Shown: positions 11,090-19,951 of the stretch, piece by piece
How the letters are laid out: each line of letters starts with the position of its first letter
Numbering within the stretch: the stretch's first letter is position 1
Source: Paenibacillaceae bacterium
GTDB lineage: Bacteria; Bacillota; Bacilli; Paenibacillales; CANHGK01
NCBI GenBank assembly: GCA_947460235.1
Contig: CANHGK010000002.1
Coordinates: forward strand, 124,001 to 188,000
DNA length: 64,000 nucleotides
Direction: 5' to 3'
Program-made: the position numbers and the translations under genes
Notes under the pieces: generated by a model
Told to the model about the DNA's origin: nothing
Seen by the model: the letters and a program-made list of their open reading frames with translations, nothing else
Databases searched by the model: none

Positions 11090-12982
11090 ATGGGTACTTA
11101 TTCGCAATACGCTTGGTTGGTCCCGCTGTTTCCGCTGCTCGGTTTTATTATTGTTTTAGCGGCAGGACGGCTGGTGCAACGCATTGGCGGACCGATTAAT
11201 GTTCTTTTGTCCATAGCATCATTTGTCGTTGCAGCCTTAATTGGTTGGGAACGACTGACGCCGGGAATCGAGAATTATGTATGGAACGATTGGACATGGC
11301 TCAAAATCGGAGATTTTAATATCACATTGGGCTTTGAAATAAATAACTTGAACGCATTAATGTTACTAATTGTCACGCTCGTAAGCATGCTCGTTCAATT
11401 GTATTCAATTGGATATATGGCTGAAGACGATCGCAAACATGTCTTCTTCAGTTACATTGCATTATTTACGTTTTCAATGCTTGGCGTTGTCATGTCCGAG
11501 AACTTGATTGAACTATATATCTTCTGGGAACTTGTAGGGGTATGTTCATTCTTGCTCGTTGGATTTTGGTACGAAAAGCTTGAAGCAAAAAAAGCGGCAC
11601 AAAAAGCTTTTCTCGTAACTCGTGTCGGCGATACCGGATTACTTGCGGGAATTCTATTGCTCGCATGGAATATGCCTGGTCATGCGTTAGATTTTAACTC
11701 GATTTTCAATGCAATCAATGCGGGAGATTTATCGAGTGGTGTCATTACTACGGCAGCGATATTGATATTCATTGGAGCAGTCGGTAAATCCGGTCAATTC
11801 CCACTTCATACCTGGTTGCCAGATGCAATGGAAGGCCCGACTCCGATTTCTGCTTTAATTCACGCTGCAACAATGGTAGCTGCTGGTGTTTACTTAGTTG
11901 CAAGAAGCTTTGATTTGTTTGTTGCTTCACCAACTGCGATGTTAACGGTGGCAATCATTGGTGGATTCACAGCAATTTTTGCAGCGACCATCGGATTGGC
12001 TCAATATGATATTAAACGCATATTGGCCTATTCAACCGTAAGTCAATTGGGCTATATGATGATGGGTCTTGGTGTGAGCACAACGTTTGCAGCTGGGATG
12101 TTTCACTTGTATACGCACGCATTTTTTAAAGCATTATTGTTCTTGGGTGCAGGTAGTGTAATTCACGCCGTACACACACAAGATATCCGTGAAATGGGCG
12201 GACTATCTAAGCATATGAAAATTACGACTTGGACGTTTGCGATCGGTACGTTGGCACTTTCTGGCGTTCCACCATTTGCAGGGTTTTGGTCAAAAGATTT
12301 GATTTTGCTGGAAGCATATCATCATCAACCAGTATTGTTTGTCGTTGCATTGGTCGCAGCATTCTTTACGGCATTGTACATGAGCCGATTGTTCTTCTTG
12401 GTCTTCACAGGTAAAGCGCGCAAACCAGCGCATCCTCATGAATCTCCGGCGGTAATGACAATACCATTAATTATTTTGGCAATATTATCTGTCGTTGCGG
12501 GTTTTGTCAATTTGCCTGGCTCCGAGAAGTTCTCTGAATGGTTGACCGGTGTTGCACCAGAAGAAGCAACAAGCTATGTTCCGATGATTGCATCTACGAT
12601 TGTTGCGTTGCTAGGGATCTCAATTGGGGCAGTGTTCTATTGGAGGCCGAAATTCTCAGCAGAGAATGTTAAGAAAACATTCTTACCTGTTTTTACAGTT
12701 CTAAATAATAAATATTACATTGATGAATTGTATCAAAAAACGATTCAAGTACCTTATGATTTGCTGGCTGCATTTATCGATACGTTTGATAAGTATGTTG
12801 TTCAAGGTGCAGTGTCATTGATTCAGTACATTGTGAATTTTGTAGGGAATATAACGGCAAAAACACAAAATGGTCAATTGCAAAATTATGCACTCGTACT
12901 CGTGTTTGGATTAATAATTCTTGCTGCGGTTGTAATTTGGATGGGCGGAGGTGCAGAAGTATGGGCGATTTCGGGCAAATGA
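11090..12982 (+). CDS. nuoL: NADH-quinone oxidoreductase subunit L (proton pump)
   Basis: 630 residues, an antiporter-like subunit with about 16 membrane helices and a long C-terminal extension containing the lateral helix. Key elements: YIFWELVGVCSFLLVGFW (conserved Glu), GAVGKSGQFPLHTWLPDAMEGPTPISALIHAATMV (conserved Lys), and the later HAFFKALLFLGAGSVIHA. It is the distal proton-pumping module of the membrane arm. Confidence 0.97.
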   Translation: MGTYSQYAWLVPLFPLLGFIIVLAAGRLVQRIGGPINVLLSIASFVVAALIGWERLTPGIENYVWNDWTWLKIGDFNITLGFEINNLNALMLLIVTLVSMLVQLYSIGYMAEDDRKHVFFSYIALFTFSMLGVVMSENLIELYIFWELVGVCSFLLVGFWYEKLEAKKAAQKAFLVTRVGDTGLLAGILLLAWNMPGHALDFNSIFNAINAGDLSSGVITTAAILIFIGAVGKSGQFPLHTWLPDAMEGPTPISALIHAATMVAAGVYLVARSFDLFVASPTAMLTVAIIGGFTAIFAATIGLAQYDIKRILAYSTVSQLGYMMMGLGVSTTFAAGMFHLYTHAFFKALLFLGAGSVIHAVHTQDIREMGGLSKHMKITTWTFAIGTLALSGVPPFAGFWSKDLILLEAYHHQPVLFVVALVAAFFTALYMSRLFFLVFTGKARKPAHPHESPAVMTIPLIILAILSVVAGFVNLPGSEKFSEWLTGVAPEEATSYVPMIASTIVALLGISIGAVFYWRPKFSAENVKKTFLPVFTVLNNKYYIDELYQKTIQVPYDLLAAFIDTFDKYVVQGAVSLIQYIVNFVGNITAKTQNGQLQNYALVLVFGLIILAAVVIWMGGGAEVWAISGK

Positions 12983-14628
12983 CATTTGAATCAATGCCGC
13001 ATTTGTTGACGGCGTTAGTACTCTCACCTCTTTTGGGGATTTTGATATTGGCGTTTATTCCATCAAGTATGGGTCAATGGTTGAAGCGTACGGCAATTAT
13101 TGCATCACTTTTGCCAATTTTAATTGCGGGATATGTTTACGCTAATTTTAATCACAATGCTGGAGTTATGCAGTTTGTTGAGAAATTCGAATGGACTTCA
13201 ATTTCATGGACGAATTTCTATGGTAGCCAGCCGATTCCGAATGAATTACATTTGCAATATGCGCTTGGCGTCGATGGCATTTCATTACCATTAGTATTCT
13301 TAACAGCGCTTGTTGCTGCAATGGCAATGTTTGCGTCTGTGTTAATCAAAAAACGTTGGAAATTATATTTCATTTTGATGCTCATTCTAGAAATTGGCAT
13401 GCTCGGCGTGTTTACAGCGCAAAGCTTAACGTTGTTCTTCGTATTCTTCGAATTGACGCTCATCCCAATGTTCTTCTTGATCGGCATTTGGGGTTTGATG
13501 CATCGCGAAAAAGCGGCCAATCAATTTTTGATTTTTAACGGACTGGGATCAGCGATTTTGTTCTTCGGAATCATCTGGATCATTACAACCGCGGGTTTTA
13601 CGGTTACCGGTAATACGATGGATATTTCAGCGGACCAACCTGTTGCACATTTTACAGATTTTATCCCTACCATTGCGGATAATTTAAATAACACGGATAC
13701 GATAGCGAATGCCACAGAGTGGTTAAAACCATATGGTTTGGATACTACATACTTGTTATCCAATTCTACGAAATGGACGTTGTTCATTTTGTTGCTCGTT
13801 GCTTTTGGCATCAAGTTGCCGATGTTCCCGTTTCATACGTGGATGCTACGCGTTCACTCTGAAGCTCCAGCATCTGTCGTAATGATTCACTCTGGTATTT
13901 TGTTAAAAATGGGTGCTTACGGTTTGCTTCGCATTGGATTGTCCTTTTTCCCTGAACAGGCTCAAGAGAGCGCAACTTGGTTAGCCATCCTTGGGGTAGT
14001 TAACTTGTTGTATGGCGCATTTTGCGCATTCGCTCAAGATGAACTTCGTTCGTTGCTTGCCTATTCAAGTATTAGCCACATGGGTATAATTTTGCTAGGT
14101 TTTGCTGCAAATAACACCATTGGTTACAGCGGTGCGGTGTTCCAAATGATTTCTCACGGATTAATTTCCGCGTTGTTCTTTATGCTTGTCGGTTCTTTAT
14201 ACGAGCGGACAGGAACGACATCACTTTCAGATCTTGGCGGGATGTCGAAATCACTACCTTTCATTAGTGCAATGATGTTAGTCGCAGGTTTGGCATCATT
14301 AGGATTGCCAGGCTTGTCCGGATTTGTTAGTGAACTAATGGCGTTTATCGGGTTGTTCGAAAATCATCCGACGTTAACTTATATTGCAGTGTTGGGTATT
14401 ATTTTGACTGCTGCATATGTGCTTCGCGGGGTTATGAACATTACGTACGGTAAGTTAGCCATTTCGACAAAAATGGCAGATGCACAGTTGGTAGAAGCGT
14501 TTCCGATGGTTGTGTTAACAGCATTTATTATTTTAATTGGCGTATATCCTTCCGTATTGAGCGGACCGTTGGACCAATCATTGCATGAATGGGCCCACTG
14601 GTTGAACCATACGCAGGCAGGAGGATAA
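12961..14628 (+). CDS. nuoM: NADH-quinone oxidoreductase subunit M (proton pump)
   Basis: 555 residues with the antiporter fold. Conserved FVFFELTLIPMFFLIGIWG (Glu), AFGIKLPMFPFHTWMLRVHSEAPASVVMIHSGILLKMGAYG (Lys, His) and YSSISHMG are present. The ATG at 12961 was chosen because GGAGGTG sits 7 bp upstream; the frame extends to a TTG at 12937 without a good ribosome site, and an ATG at 12979 would give an ATGA overlap. It overlaps the end of nuoL by 22 bp. Confidence 0.93.
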   Translation: MGDFGQMTFESMPHLLTALVLSPLLGILILAFIPSSMGQWLKRTAIIASLLPILIAGYVYANFNHNAGVMQFVEKFEWTSISWTNFYGSQPIPNELHLQYALGVDGISLPLVFLTALVAAMAMFASVLIKKRWKLYFILMLILEIGMLGVFTAQSLTLFFVFFELTLIPMFFLIGIWGLMHREKAANQFLIFNGLGSAILFFGIIWIITTAGFTVTGNTMDISADQPVAHFTDFIPTIADNLNNTDTIANATEWLKPYGLDTTYLLSNSTKWTLFILLLVAFGIKLPMFPFHTWMLRVHSEAPASVVMIHSGILLKMGAYGLLRIGLSFFPEQAQESATWLAILGVVNLLYGAFCAFAQDELRSLLAYSSISHMGIILLGFAANNTIGYSGAVFQMISHGLISALFFMLVGSLYERTGTTSLSDLGGMSKSLPFISAMMLVAGLASLGLPGLSGFVSELMAFIGLFENHPTLTYIAVLGIILTAAYVLRGVMNITYGKLAISTKMADAQLVEAFPMVVLTAFIILIGVYPSVLSGPLDQSLHEWAHWLNHTQAGG

Positions 14629-14632
14629 GCGA

Positions 14633-16150
14633 ATGATTACAAACTTAGTCAGTTGGGAAGCCGTTCGTATGATGCTTCCTGAATTGTTGGTTGTGTTGGC
14701 AATTACACTTGGTATTATTTTTGATTTTACAATGAGTGGACTAGTTCGAGCAGTTGCAATCCGCTCCGTTTCATTGGCAGCAGTCATTGGTGCAACACTC
14801 ATTACGTTAGGTTATATGCTTCCAATTCAGGGATTCATTGATTTTATCGGAATGAGCAATTCACCATTGCCACTTCAAGTAGGATTAATGGATGGAGCGT
14901 TCGTCGTATGGCCATTGTCCTTAATTGGTAAATTGATTATTTTGATTGCGGTAGGACTCATTATATTGGTTGGGCGTGAACGTGCTGAATTCTACTATTT
15001 GTTGCTTTCGGCAACACTTGGCGCAATGTTCCTTGTATCCACGTTTGACTTGGTAACATTGTTTGTCGGTTTAGAATTGCTTAGCATTACATCGTACATT
15101 ATGGTAGCGCTCAAACGACAATCAGGCAGTGCGACCGAAGCGGCATTGAAATACATCGTCATGGGTGGAATCTCGTCCGCGTTAATTTTGTATGGTATGT
15201 CATTTATTTATGGAATGAGCGGTTCATTAAACATTTTGCAAATTCCTGCTGGTATTCAAATGGCGGGGGCTGACGCTGTCCAGCCGTTATTATATCTTTC
15301 ATTTTTGTTGATTATTGCAGGGATTGGGTTTAAAATCGCAAGTGCTCCATTCCATGTATGGGCACCGGATGTATACCAAGGTTCTAACACACCAACCACA
15401 GCATTTTTGGCAGTAGTGTCGAAGGCTGCGGGTTTCTTATTACTCTTCCCATTGTTGTTTAACATTTACTATCAACAAGAAGGAGTACCTTCGGATACGT
15501 TCCATTTGATCTTGAAAGTAATCGCTGGATTGGCGATGCTGATCGGAAACATTATGGCGATCAGACAATCCGATGTGAAACGACTTTTGGCATATTCAGG
15601 GATTGCAAACACGGGATACTTGCTCTTGCCATTAACTTTCAGAATTACGGATGTACACTTGGTAGAGTTCTTCTATTATCTTATCGCATATGTGATCATG
15701 AATCTTGGCGTATTCGCAGTCATTATGCATCTTCAATTGAATAACAAGCAACAAGATGAATCGAATGCGTCGGCTGCTCTTTCTACGTTTGCAGGGTTAT
15801 ATCACCGCGCTCCCGCAACAGCGATCGCAACCGTTGTGCTCATTTTGTCACTAGCAGGCTTGCCATTGACGGGTGGGTTTATGGGGAAATGGTTCATTTT
15901 GTTCGGGGTATTCCAAGAACATTCGTACACGTTAGCAGCGATTTTGCTGGGAACTACTGTATTGTCCTTCTACTACTACTTTGGCATCATTCGTCAAATG
16001 TTTATGCGTAGCGGTAGCGATACGGATTTGATTTCCAAAAGATTTACGATGCAACTTGGAACATGGTCTTGTGTGGCAGCAACGATTGTTCTTGGAATTT
16101 TTCCAAGTCCGGTGTTTGAATGGATATTAAAAATTATTAATCCGCAATAA
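14633..16150 (+). CDS. nuoN: NADH-quinone oxidoreductase subunit N (proton pump)
   Basis: 505 residues, the third antiporter-like subunit. Motifs: VTLFVGLELLSITSYIMVALKR (conserved Glu), GIGFKIASAPFHVWAPDVYQGSNTPTTAFLAVVSKAAGF (two functional lysines) and VKRLLAYSGIANTGYLL. The ATG at 14633 follows GGAGGATAAGCG and starts 4 bp after the nuoM stop. It is the last gene of the operon. Confidence 0.97.
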   Translation: MITNLVSWEAVRMMLPELLVVLAITLGIIFDFTMSGLVRAVAIRSVSLAAVIGATLITLGYMLPIQGFIDFIGMSNSPLPLQVGLMDGAFVVWPLSLIGKLIILIAVGLIILVGRERAEFYYLLLSATLGAMFLVSTFDLVTLFVGLELLSITSYIMVALKRQSGSATEAALKYIVMGGISSALILYGMSFIYGMSGSLNILQIPAGIQMAGADAVQPLLYLSFLLIIAGIGFKIASAPFHVWAPDVYQGSNTPTTAFLAVVSKAAGFLLLFPLLFNIYYQQEGVPSDTFHLILKVIAGLAMLIGNIMAIRQSDVKRLLAYSGIANTGYLLLPLTFRITDVHLVEFFYYLIAYVIMNLGVFAVIMHLQLNNKQQDESNASAALSTFAGLYHRAPATAIATVVLILSLAGLPLTGGFMGKWFILFGVFQEHSYTLAAILLGTTVLSFYYYFGIIRQMFMRSGSDTDLISKRFTMQLGTWSCVAATIVLGIFPSPVFEWILKIINPQ

Positions 16151-16164
16151 GCAACTGTAAAATT

Positions 16165-16204
16165 AACAGCTCTTCCTTGATGCATCAGGGGAGGGCTGTT
16201 TTTT
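16165..16204 (+). terminator. Rho-independent terminator of the nuo operon
   Basis: AACAGC pairs with GCTGTT (16165-16170 with 16195-16200), continued by a CTCTTCC/GGGGAGG-type pairing and an apical TGATGCATCA palindrome. Six T follow at the base. It directly follows nuoN. Confidence 0.88.
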
Positions 16205-16244
16205 CCAAAAATGTATTGCATGTGTAAAGGAGGAATCACATCGT

Positions 16245-17870
16245 ATGCGCCATCACCGCTTCATTCATGTCATCGCAATTTTCGCATTACTATCGATGTG
16301 TGTTCCTGCACGTGCGGCAGAAACGCAACAAGTAAGGCCATTTTTTATTGATCAAATTAAATTAAATAAGGTAAAAACCCGAGTTCCAGCAAAGAAAATG
16401 ATTAAAGTTGCACTGATTGATACCGGTGTTGATTCCACACACCCAGATTTAACGGAAATGTTAATCGAAGGGAAAAACATGCTGAAACCAGGCATGATTC
16501 CACAAGACGATAATGGCCACGGAACAAACGTTGCAGGAATTGTTATGGAAATTGTGTCAAAACGAATTACTGACGTAGGAAATAACGCGGTCAAAATCAT
16601 GCCAATCAAAGCGCTAGGATCTGATGGTTTCGGTGATGAAGATGTGATGGGTGATGCGATTTTATATGCAGTAAAAAATAAAGCAAATATTATTTTGATG
16701 TCATTGGGTTTGTATGATTATTCTAGGTATTTAGCGGATGTAATCACCTATGCAAAGTCGCAAAATGTGTTAATGATTGCAGCGTCTGGAAACGAAGGCG
16801 AAGATGTCATGTACCCTGCAGCCTTCCCAGAAGTTGTGGCTGTGGGAGGTGTGGACGAAGACAATCAAATTGTCGGACGTTCAAATTATGGAGGCCAATT
16901 GGATCTTGTTGCGCCCTGGTCGGTGTACACAACGCAATTAAATGGAGGCTATACATTAAATCAAGGTAGTTCAATGGCGGCACCACAAGTAGCGGCAATC
17001 GCTGCGCTATTTTGGAGTGCACATCCAGAAACAAATGCTGAAGATGTGAGAAAACAACTGATCCAAAATACCGAGGATTTGGCTGACCGTGGTTGGGATG
17101 CCCAAACAGGATATGGCATGTTACGCGCAGATAAAGTATTAACAAATATCACAACGAAAGATGGGTATGAACCCAACGATGTGTTAAGTTTTGCACAGCG
17201 AATTCCTTTCGAAAAACCTATTTTCGCCAGATTGGATCGTTTATTTGATCGTGATTGGTATAAATTATTAATAAAAGAAAAAGGATTATTAAATGTATCG
17301 CTAAAAACAAAATCAAATTTGCGATGGTATTTCGTTTCGCCTTCGAAAAAATGGGGACCATATCAAGGGAGTGCAACCATTCTAATTCCGATCACACCAA
17401 AAGAAATGCGCTTTTCGATTCAAGCGGAAGAGATGAAGTCTTCAAGTACCTTGTTTAAACCGATGGAATATGAACTAAATGCTTCATTCCAAGTAACCGC
17501 AGATAATTTTGAACCGAATGGCGAACCGGAAAAAGCGTATACGCTACCCTTGAAAACGCAACAAATCAATGGAAATTTTCATGAGGCAAGCGATCGTGAT
17601 TGGTTTGAAATTAAAGCTGAAAAAGAAGGTCTTTTAACCATCCAAGCACATCCATTCTCTGCTCGTTCGGACATCGTGATTTTGTATAAACGAAAAGAAG
17701 ACAAAGCAAATACACTGGATTCCGGAGCAGCTGGAGAAGACGAAGTATCTCCACCAATTTGGCTATCGCCAGGCGTATATCTGATTAACGTTGAAAATGT
17801 ACTCAAAAATACACCGACAACCGGCTATCAATTAACGATTACGTGGACGGAAAAAAGGAGAGAATCGTAA
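16245..17870 (+). CDS. Secreted subtilisin-like serine protease (S8) with two PPC-like domains
   Basis: 541 residues. A signal peptide (cleavage near ARA, residue 24) is followed by a short spacer rather than a long propeptide. The complete catalytic triad is visible: Asp59 in ALIDTGVD, His92 in NGHGTNVAG and Ser243 in GSSMAAP, so the enzyme is probably active. After the catalytic domain come two beta-rich modules that both begin with EPN and contain RDWYK or RDWFE, which is the pattern of bacterial pre-peptidase C-terminal (PPC) domains. The gene stands between the nuo terminator and spoIID, and its stop overlaps the start of the DUF1146 gene. The natural substrate cannot be inferred. Confidence 0.9.
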   Translation: MRHHRFIHVIAIFALLSMCVPARAAETQQVRPFFIDQIKLNKVKTRVPAKKMIKVALIDTGVDSTHPDLTEMLIEGKNMLKPGMIPQDDNGHGTNVAGIVMEIVSKRITDVGNNAVKIMPIKALGSDGFGDEDVMGDAILYAVKNKANIILMSLGLYDYSRYLADVITYAKSQNVLMIAASGNEGEDVMYPAAFPEVVAVGGVDEDNQIVGRSNYGGQLDLVAPWSVYTTQLNGGYTLNQGSSMAAPQVAAIAALFWSAHPETNAEDVRKQLIQNTEDLADRGWDAQTGYGMLRADKVLTNITTKDGYEPNDVLSFAQRIPFEKPIFARLDRLFDRDWYKLLIKEKGLLNVSLKTKSNLRWYFVSPSKKWGPYQGSATILIPITPKEMRFSIQAEEMKSSSTLFKPMEYELNASFQVTADNFEPNGEPEKAYTLPLKTQQINGNFHEASDRDWFEIKAEKEGLLTIQAHPFSARSDIVILYKRKEDKANTLDSGAAGEDEVSPPIWLSPGVYLINVENVLKNTPTTGYQLTITWTEKRRES

Positions 17871-18115
17871 TGGCACCAACAACAGGGTTCGAGGGTTTGC
17901 TACAAATCTCCGTAACGCTAGGAATGATTATGATCACGTGGCGAATGCTTCGCAATGCCAAAATGGAGCAATTATTTCAAGTGCCTAGTCCCATGGAAGC
18001 AAGGATATTACGTCTGTTTATCGCAATTTTGATTGGACATGGAATATCTAGGTTTTTATTTGATTATTTGATATGGACATCCATGTTAAAATACATCGGA
18101 GCAACAGGGCAGTAA
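17870..18115 (+). CDS. DUF1146 family small membrane protein (YwzB-like)
   Basis: 81 residues with two hydrophobic helices (about residues 9-25 and 48-68) separated by a short charged loop. Size, pattern and position beside spoIID match the DUF1146 family (YwzB in Bacillus subtilis), whose function is not known. The ATG at 17870 shares a base with the upstream protease stop (TAATG) and has AAAAGGAG 9 bp before it. An upstream ATG at 17843 in the same frame lacks a ribosome site and would overlap the protease further. Confidence 0.75.
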   Translation: MAPTTGFEGLLQISVTLGMIMITWRMLRNAKMEQLFQVPSPMEARILRLFIAILIGHGISRFLFDYLIWTSMLKYIGATGQ

Positions 18116-18118
18116 CAT

Positions 18119-18147
18119 TCATATTGGAAACGATTGACGCATACATT
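18119..18147 (+). promoter_or_regulatory. Sigma-E type promoter of spoIID
   Basis: A -35 element ending in ATATT (18121-18125) and a -10 element CATACATT (18140-18147), separated by 14 bp, match the mother-cell sigma-E consensus (ATATT, N14, CATACAMT) almost exactly. The spoIID start lies 30 bp downstream. spoIID of B. subtilis is a sigma-E gene. Confidence 0.8.
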
Positions 18148-18177
18148 CATCTACGCCAACAAAAAGGTGGATGAGAG

Positions 18178-19080
18178 ATGCGTCCTTTTTATCAAATTAG
18201 CACATTCATTTATGTCATTATTATTGTTTCTTTAATTGCAGTACCCATATTTTTGGTGAATGATCAACATATCCAAACCCAACAAAATGCTCCGAAAAAC
18301 GAACTAACACAAACAGACCCGGATGAGGCGTATTTGGTTGGCGTGGTTGCTGCAGAAATGCCTGCAGTGTTCGAAATCGAAGCGTTACGCGCACAAGCGG
18401 TAGCAGCAAGAAGTTATGCAGCGTATATTAAGTCGCACAACAATGGAATCATTAGCGCAAGTCATAAAAATGCACAAGAATATCGACCGATCGAATCTCA
18501 TCGAGATGAATGGGGAAGTAATTACGATACATTTAAACATAAAATTACGGATGCCGTAAGATCGACAGCAAGAAACGTGATTACATTCAATGGAAACATT
18601 ATTTTGGCAGCTTATTTTTCTTCGAGCGCGGGTAACACCGAAACTGCAAAAGATGTTTGGGGTGAATCAATTCCGTATCTTATCAGTGTTCCAAGTCCGT
18701 GGGATCGGACGGTCGATCATCATGCAAATGAATATAAAACCATAAGTCTCAATGAATTGCGAAAATCGCTGCAATTAAAAAAAGCAATTCCAGTTTGGTC
18801 AGTATATCCAAGTGGGATTACTTCTGGCGGAAACGTTAAAGATATAACGGTGGGACCTTTGAAAATAAAAGCGACCGATTTTAGGCGAAAATTAAATTTG
18901 TATTCAACAGCAATTTCGATTCAATATGATTCAAGATCAATTAAAATTCATACGCGAGGTAATGGTCATGGCGTTGGTATGAGTCAGTGGGGAGCGCAGG
19001 CACTTGCCCTAAAAGGTTGGAAATGGCAAGACATTATTCATCATTACTATACAAACGTGAAAATTGAAAGTGTTAGCTAA
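18178..19080 (+). CDS. spoIID: Stage II sporulation protein D (engulfment lytic transglycosylase)
   Basis: 300 residues with an N-terminal membrane anchor (about residues 5-27) and an extracytoplasmic domain. SpoIID is a peptidoglycan-cleaving enzyme of the mother cell that works with SpoIIM and SpoIIP to drive engulfment of the forespore. Family hallmarks: VVAAEMPAVFEIEALRAQAVAARSYA (catalytic Glu region), YFSSSAGNTETAKDVWG and the C-terminal GNGHGVGMSQWGAQALA. Neither the usual murA nor a ywmB-like gene lies before it. Confidence 0.95.
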   Translation: MRPFYQISTFIYVIIIVSLIAVPIFLVNDQHIQTQQNAPKNELTQTDPDEAYLVGVVAAEMPAVFEIEALRAQAVAARSYAAYIKSHNNGIISASHKNAQEYRPIESHRDEWGSNYDTFKHKITDAVRSTARNVITFNGNIILAAYFSSSAGNTETAKDVWGESIPYLISVPSPWDRTVDHHANEYKTISLNELRKSLQLKKAIPVWSVYPSGITSGGNVKDITVGPLKIKATDFRRKLNLYSTAISIQYDSRSIKIHTRGNGHGVGMSQWGAQALALKGWKWQDIIHHYYTNVKIESVS

Positions 19081-19087
19081 AATAAAT

Positions 19088-19116
19088 GTATAATGATCTG
19101 GATTTTCGGAAACGCT
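19088..19116 (+). promoter_or_regulatory. Sigma-F type promoter of spoIIQ
   Basis: GTATA (19088-19092), a 15 bp spacer and GGAAACGCT (19108-19116) match the forespore sigma-F pattern (GYATA, N15-16, GGNRANAMT) at all but one -10 position. spoIIQ, 20 bp downstream, is a sigma-F gene in B. subtilis, and no terminator separates it from spoIID. Confidence 0.65.
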
Positions 19117-19135
19117 AGTTCATGAGGTGACCGGG

Positions 19136-19837
19136 ATGAAAGAAAATCAAACAATGTTAGCAAGCAGAAAAACAAAAATGAAGCGTTGGTTGACACGTAG
19201 GTGGTTATATCCGGCGATGTATGTCGGGGTAGCATCAATGTTTATCGCTGTGATGTGGATCATGAATCACAAAACGTCAAGTGATCAGATTCAATCTCCG
19301 ACAACTGAAGTGAAAGATGCATGGAATTACAGCCCCTCTAGTGAACAAATTCAATCAAGTTTAACAATCAAGGATGATGCAAATGCAGTTCAAGCGACAC
19401 ATGAGGCAATGCAATGGCCAGTAGCTGAAGCGATTGGGATCGTACAGACGTTACATTTTTATAATGAACGGGCAAGTGAACCGGCAATCGTTAGTTATGA
19501 AAACACGTACAGGCCGCATCTAGGTGTTGATTTTTCCAATCCGACAAAACAAGATCAAACCTTTGATGTGCAGGCCGCATTGTCAGGTACGGTTGAAACG
19601 GTTAAGGAAGATCCTCTGACTGGGAAAACAGTTGTGTTGAAACACGAAAATGGTTATGAAACGATTTATTACAGTTTGGAAAACCTAACGGTGAAAGAAA
19701 ACGATACAGTAAAACAAGGCCAAGCAATTGGGTCAGCAGGTCGTAATGAATTAGAAAAAGCCGGCGGAATTCATGTGCATTTTGAAGTGCAAAAAGACGG
19801 AAAGCCGATTGATCCATCTAAAGAAATTAAAGAATAA
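19136..19837 (+). CDS. spoIIQ: Stage II sporulation protein Q (M23/LytM-fold)
   Basis: 233 residues: a basic N-terminus, one membrane helix (about residues 22-42) and a C-terminal LytM (M23) domain. SpoIIQ sits in the forespore membrane and pairs with SpoIIIAH across the intermembrane space. All zinc-ligand positions are present: His128 and Asp132 in HLGVD, and His213/His215 in HVHFE. The B. subtilis protein has lost part of this set, so this one may keep endopeptidase activity. The ATG at 19136 is 6 bp after GAGGTG; a GTG at 19127 lies inside that ribosome site. Confidence 0.9.
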   Translation: MKENQTMLASRKTKMKRWLTRRWLYPAMYVGVASMFIAVMWIMNHKTSSDQIQSPTTEVKDAWNYSPSSEQIQSSLTIKDDANAVQATHEAMQWPVAEAIGIVQTLHFYNERASEPAIVSYENTYRPHLGVDFSNPTKQDQTFDVQAALSGTVETVKEDPLTGKTVVLKHENGYETIYYSLENLTVKENDTVKQGQAIGSAGRNELEKAGGIHVHFEVQKDGKPIDPSKEIKE

Positions 19838-19843
19838 CGTGAG

Positions 19844-19872
19844 GCCGTCCGAGGAATCGGGCGGCATTTTTT
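19844..19872 (+). terminator. Terminator after spoIIQ
   Basis: GCCGTCCGA (19844-19852) pairs with TCGGGCGGC (19857-19865, one G-U pair) around the loop GGAA, followed by ATTTTTTAT. Confidence 0.88.
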
Positions 19873-19891
19873 ATGAGTATGAAAATTCCAT

Positions 19892-19919
19892 GAATAACCA
19901 AAATTTAACTGCATATACT
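19892..19919 (+). promoter_or_regulatory. Possible sigma-E promoter of spoIIID
   Basis: GAATAAC (19892-19898), a 13 bp spacer and CATATACT (19912-19919) resemble the sigma-E consensus, with 7 of 8 matches in the -10. It lies between the spoIIQ terminator and spoIIID, which is a sigma-E gene in B. subtilis. Confidence 0.5.
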
Positions 19920-19951
19920 GTTTCATACGACGAACTTAGGAGGAACAGTAG

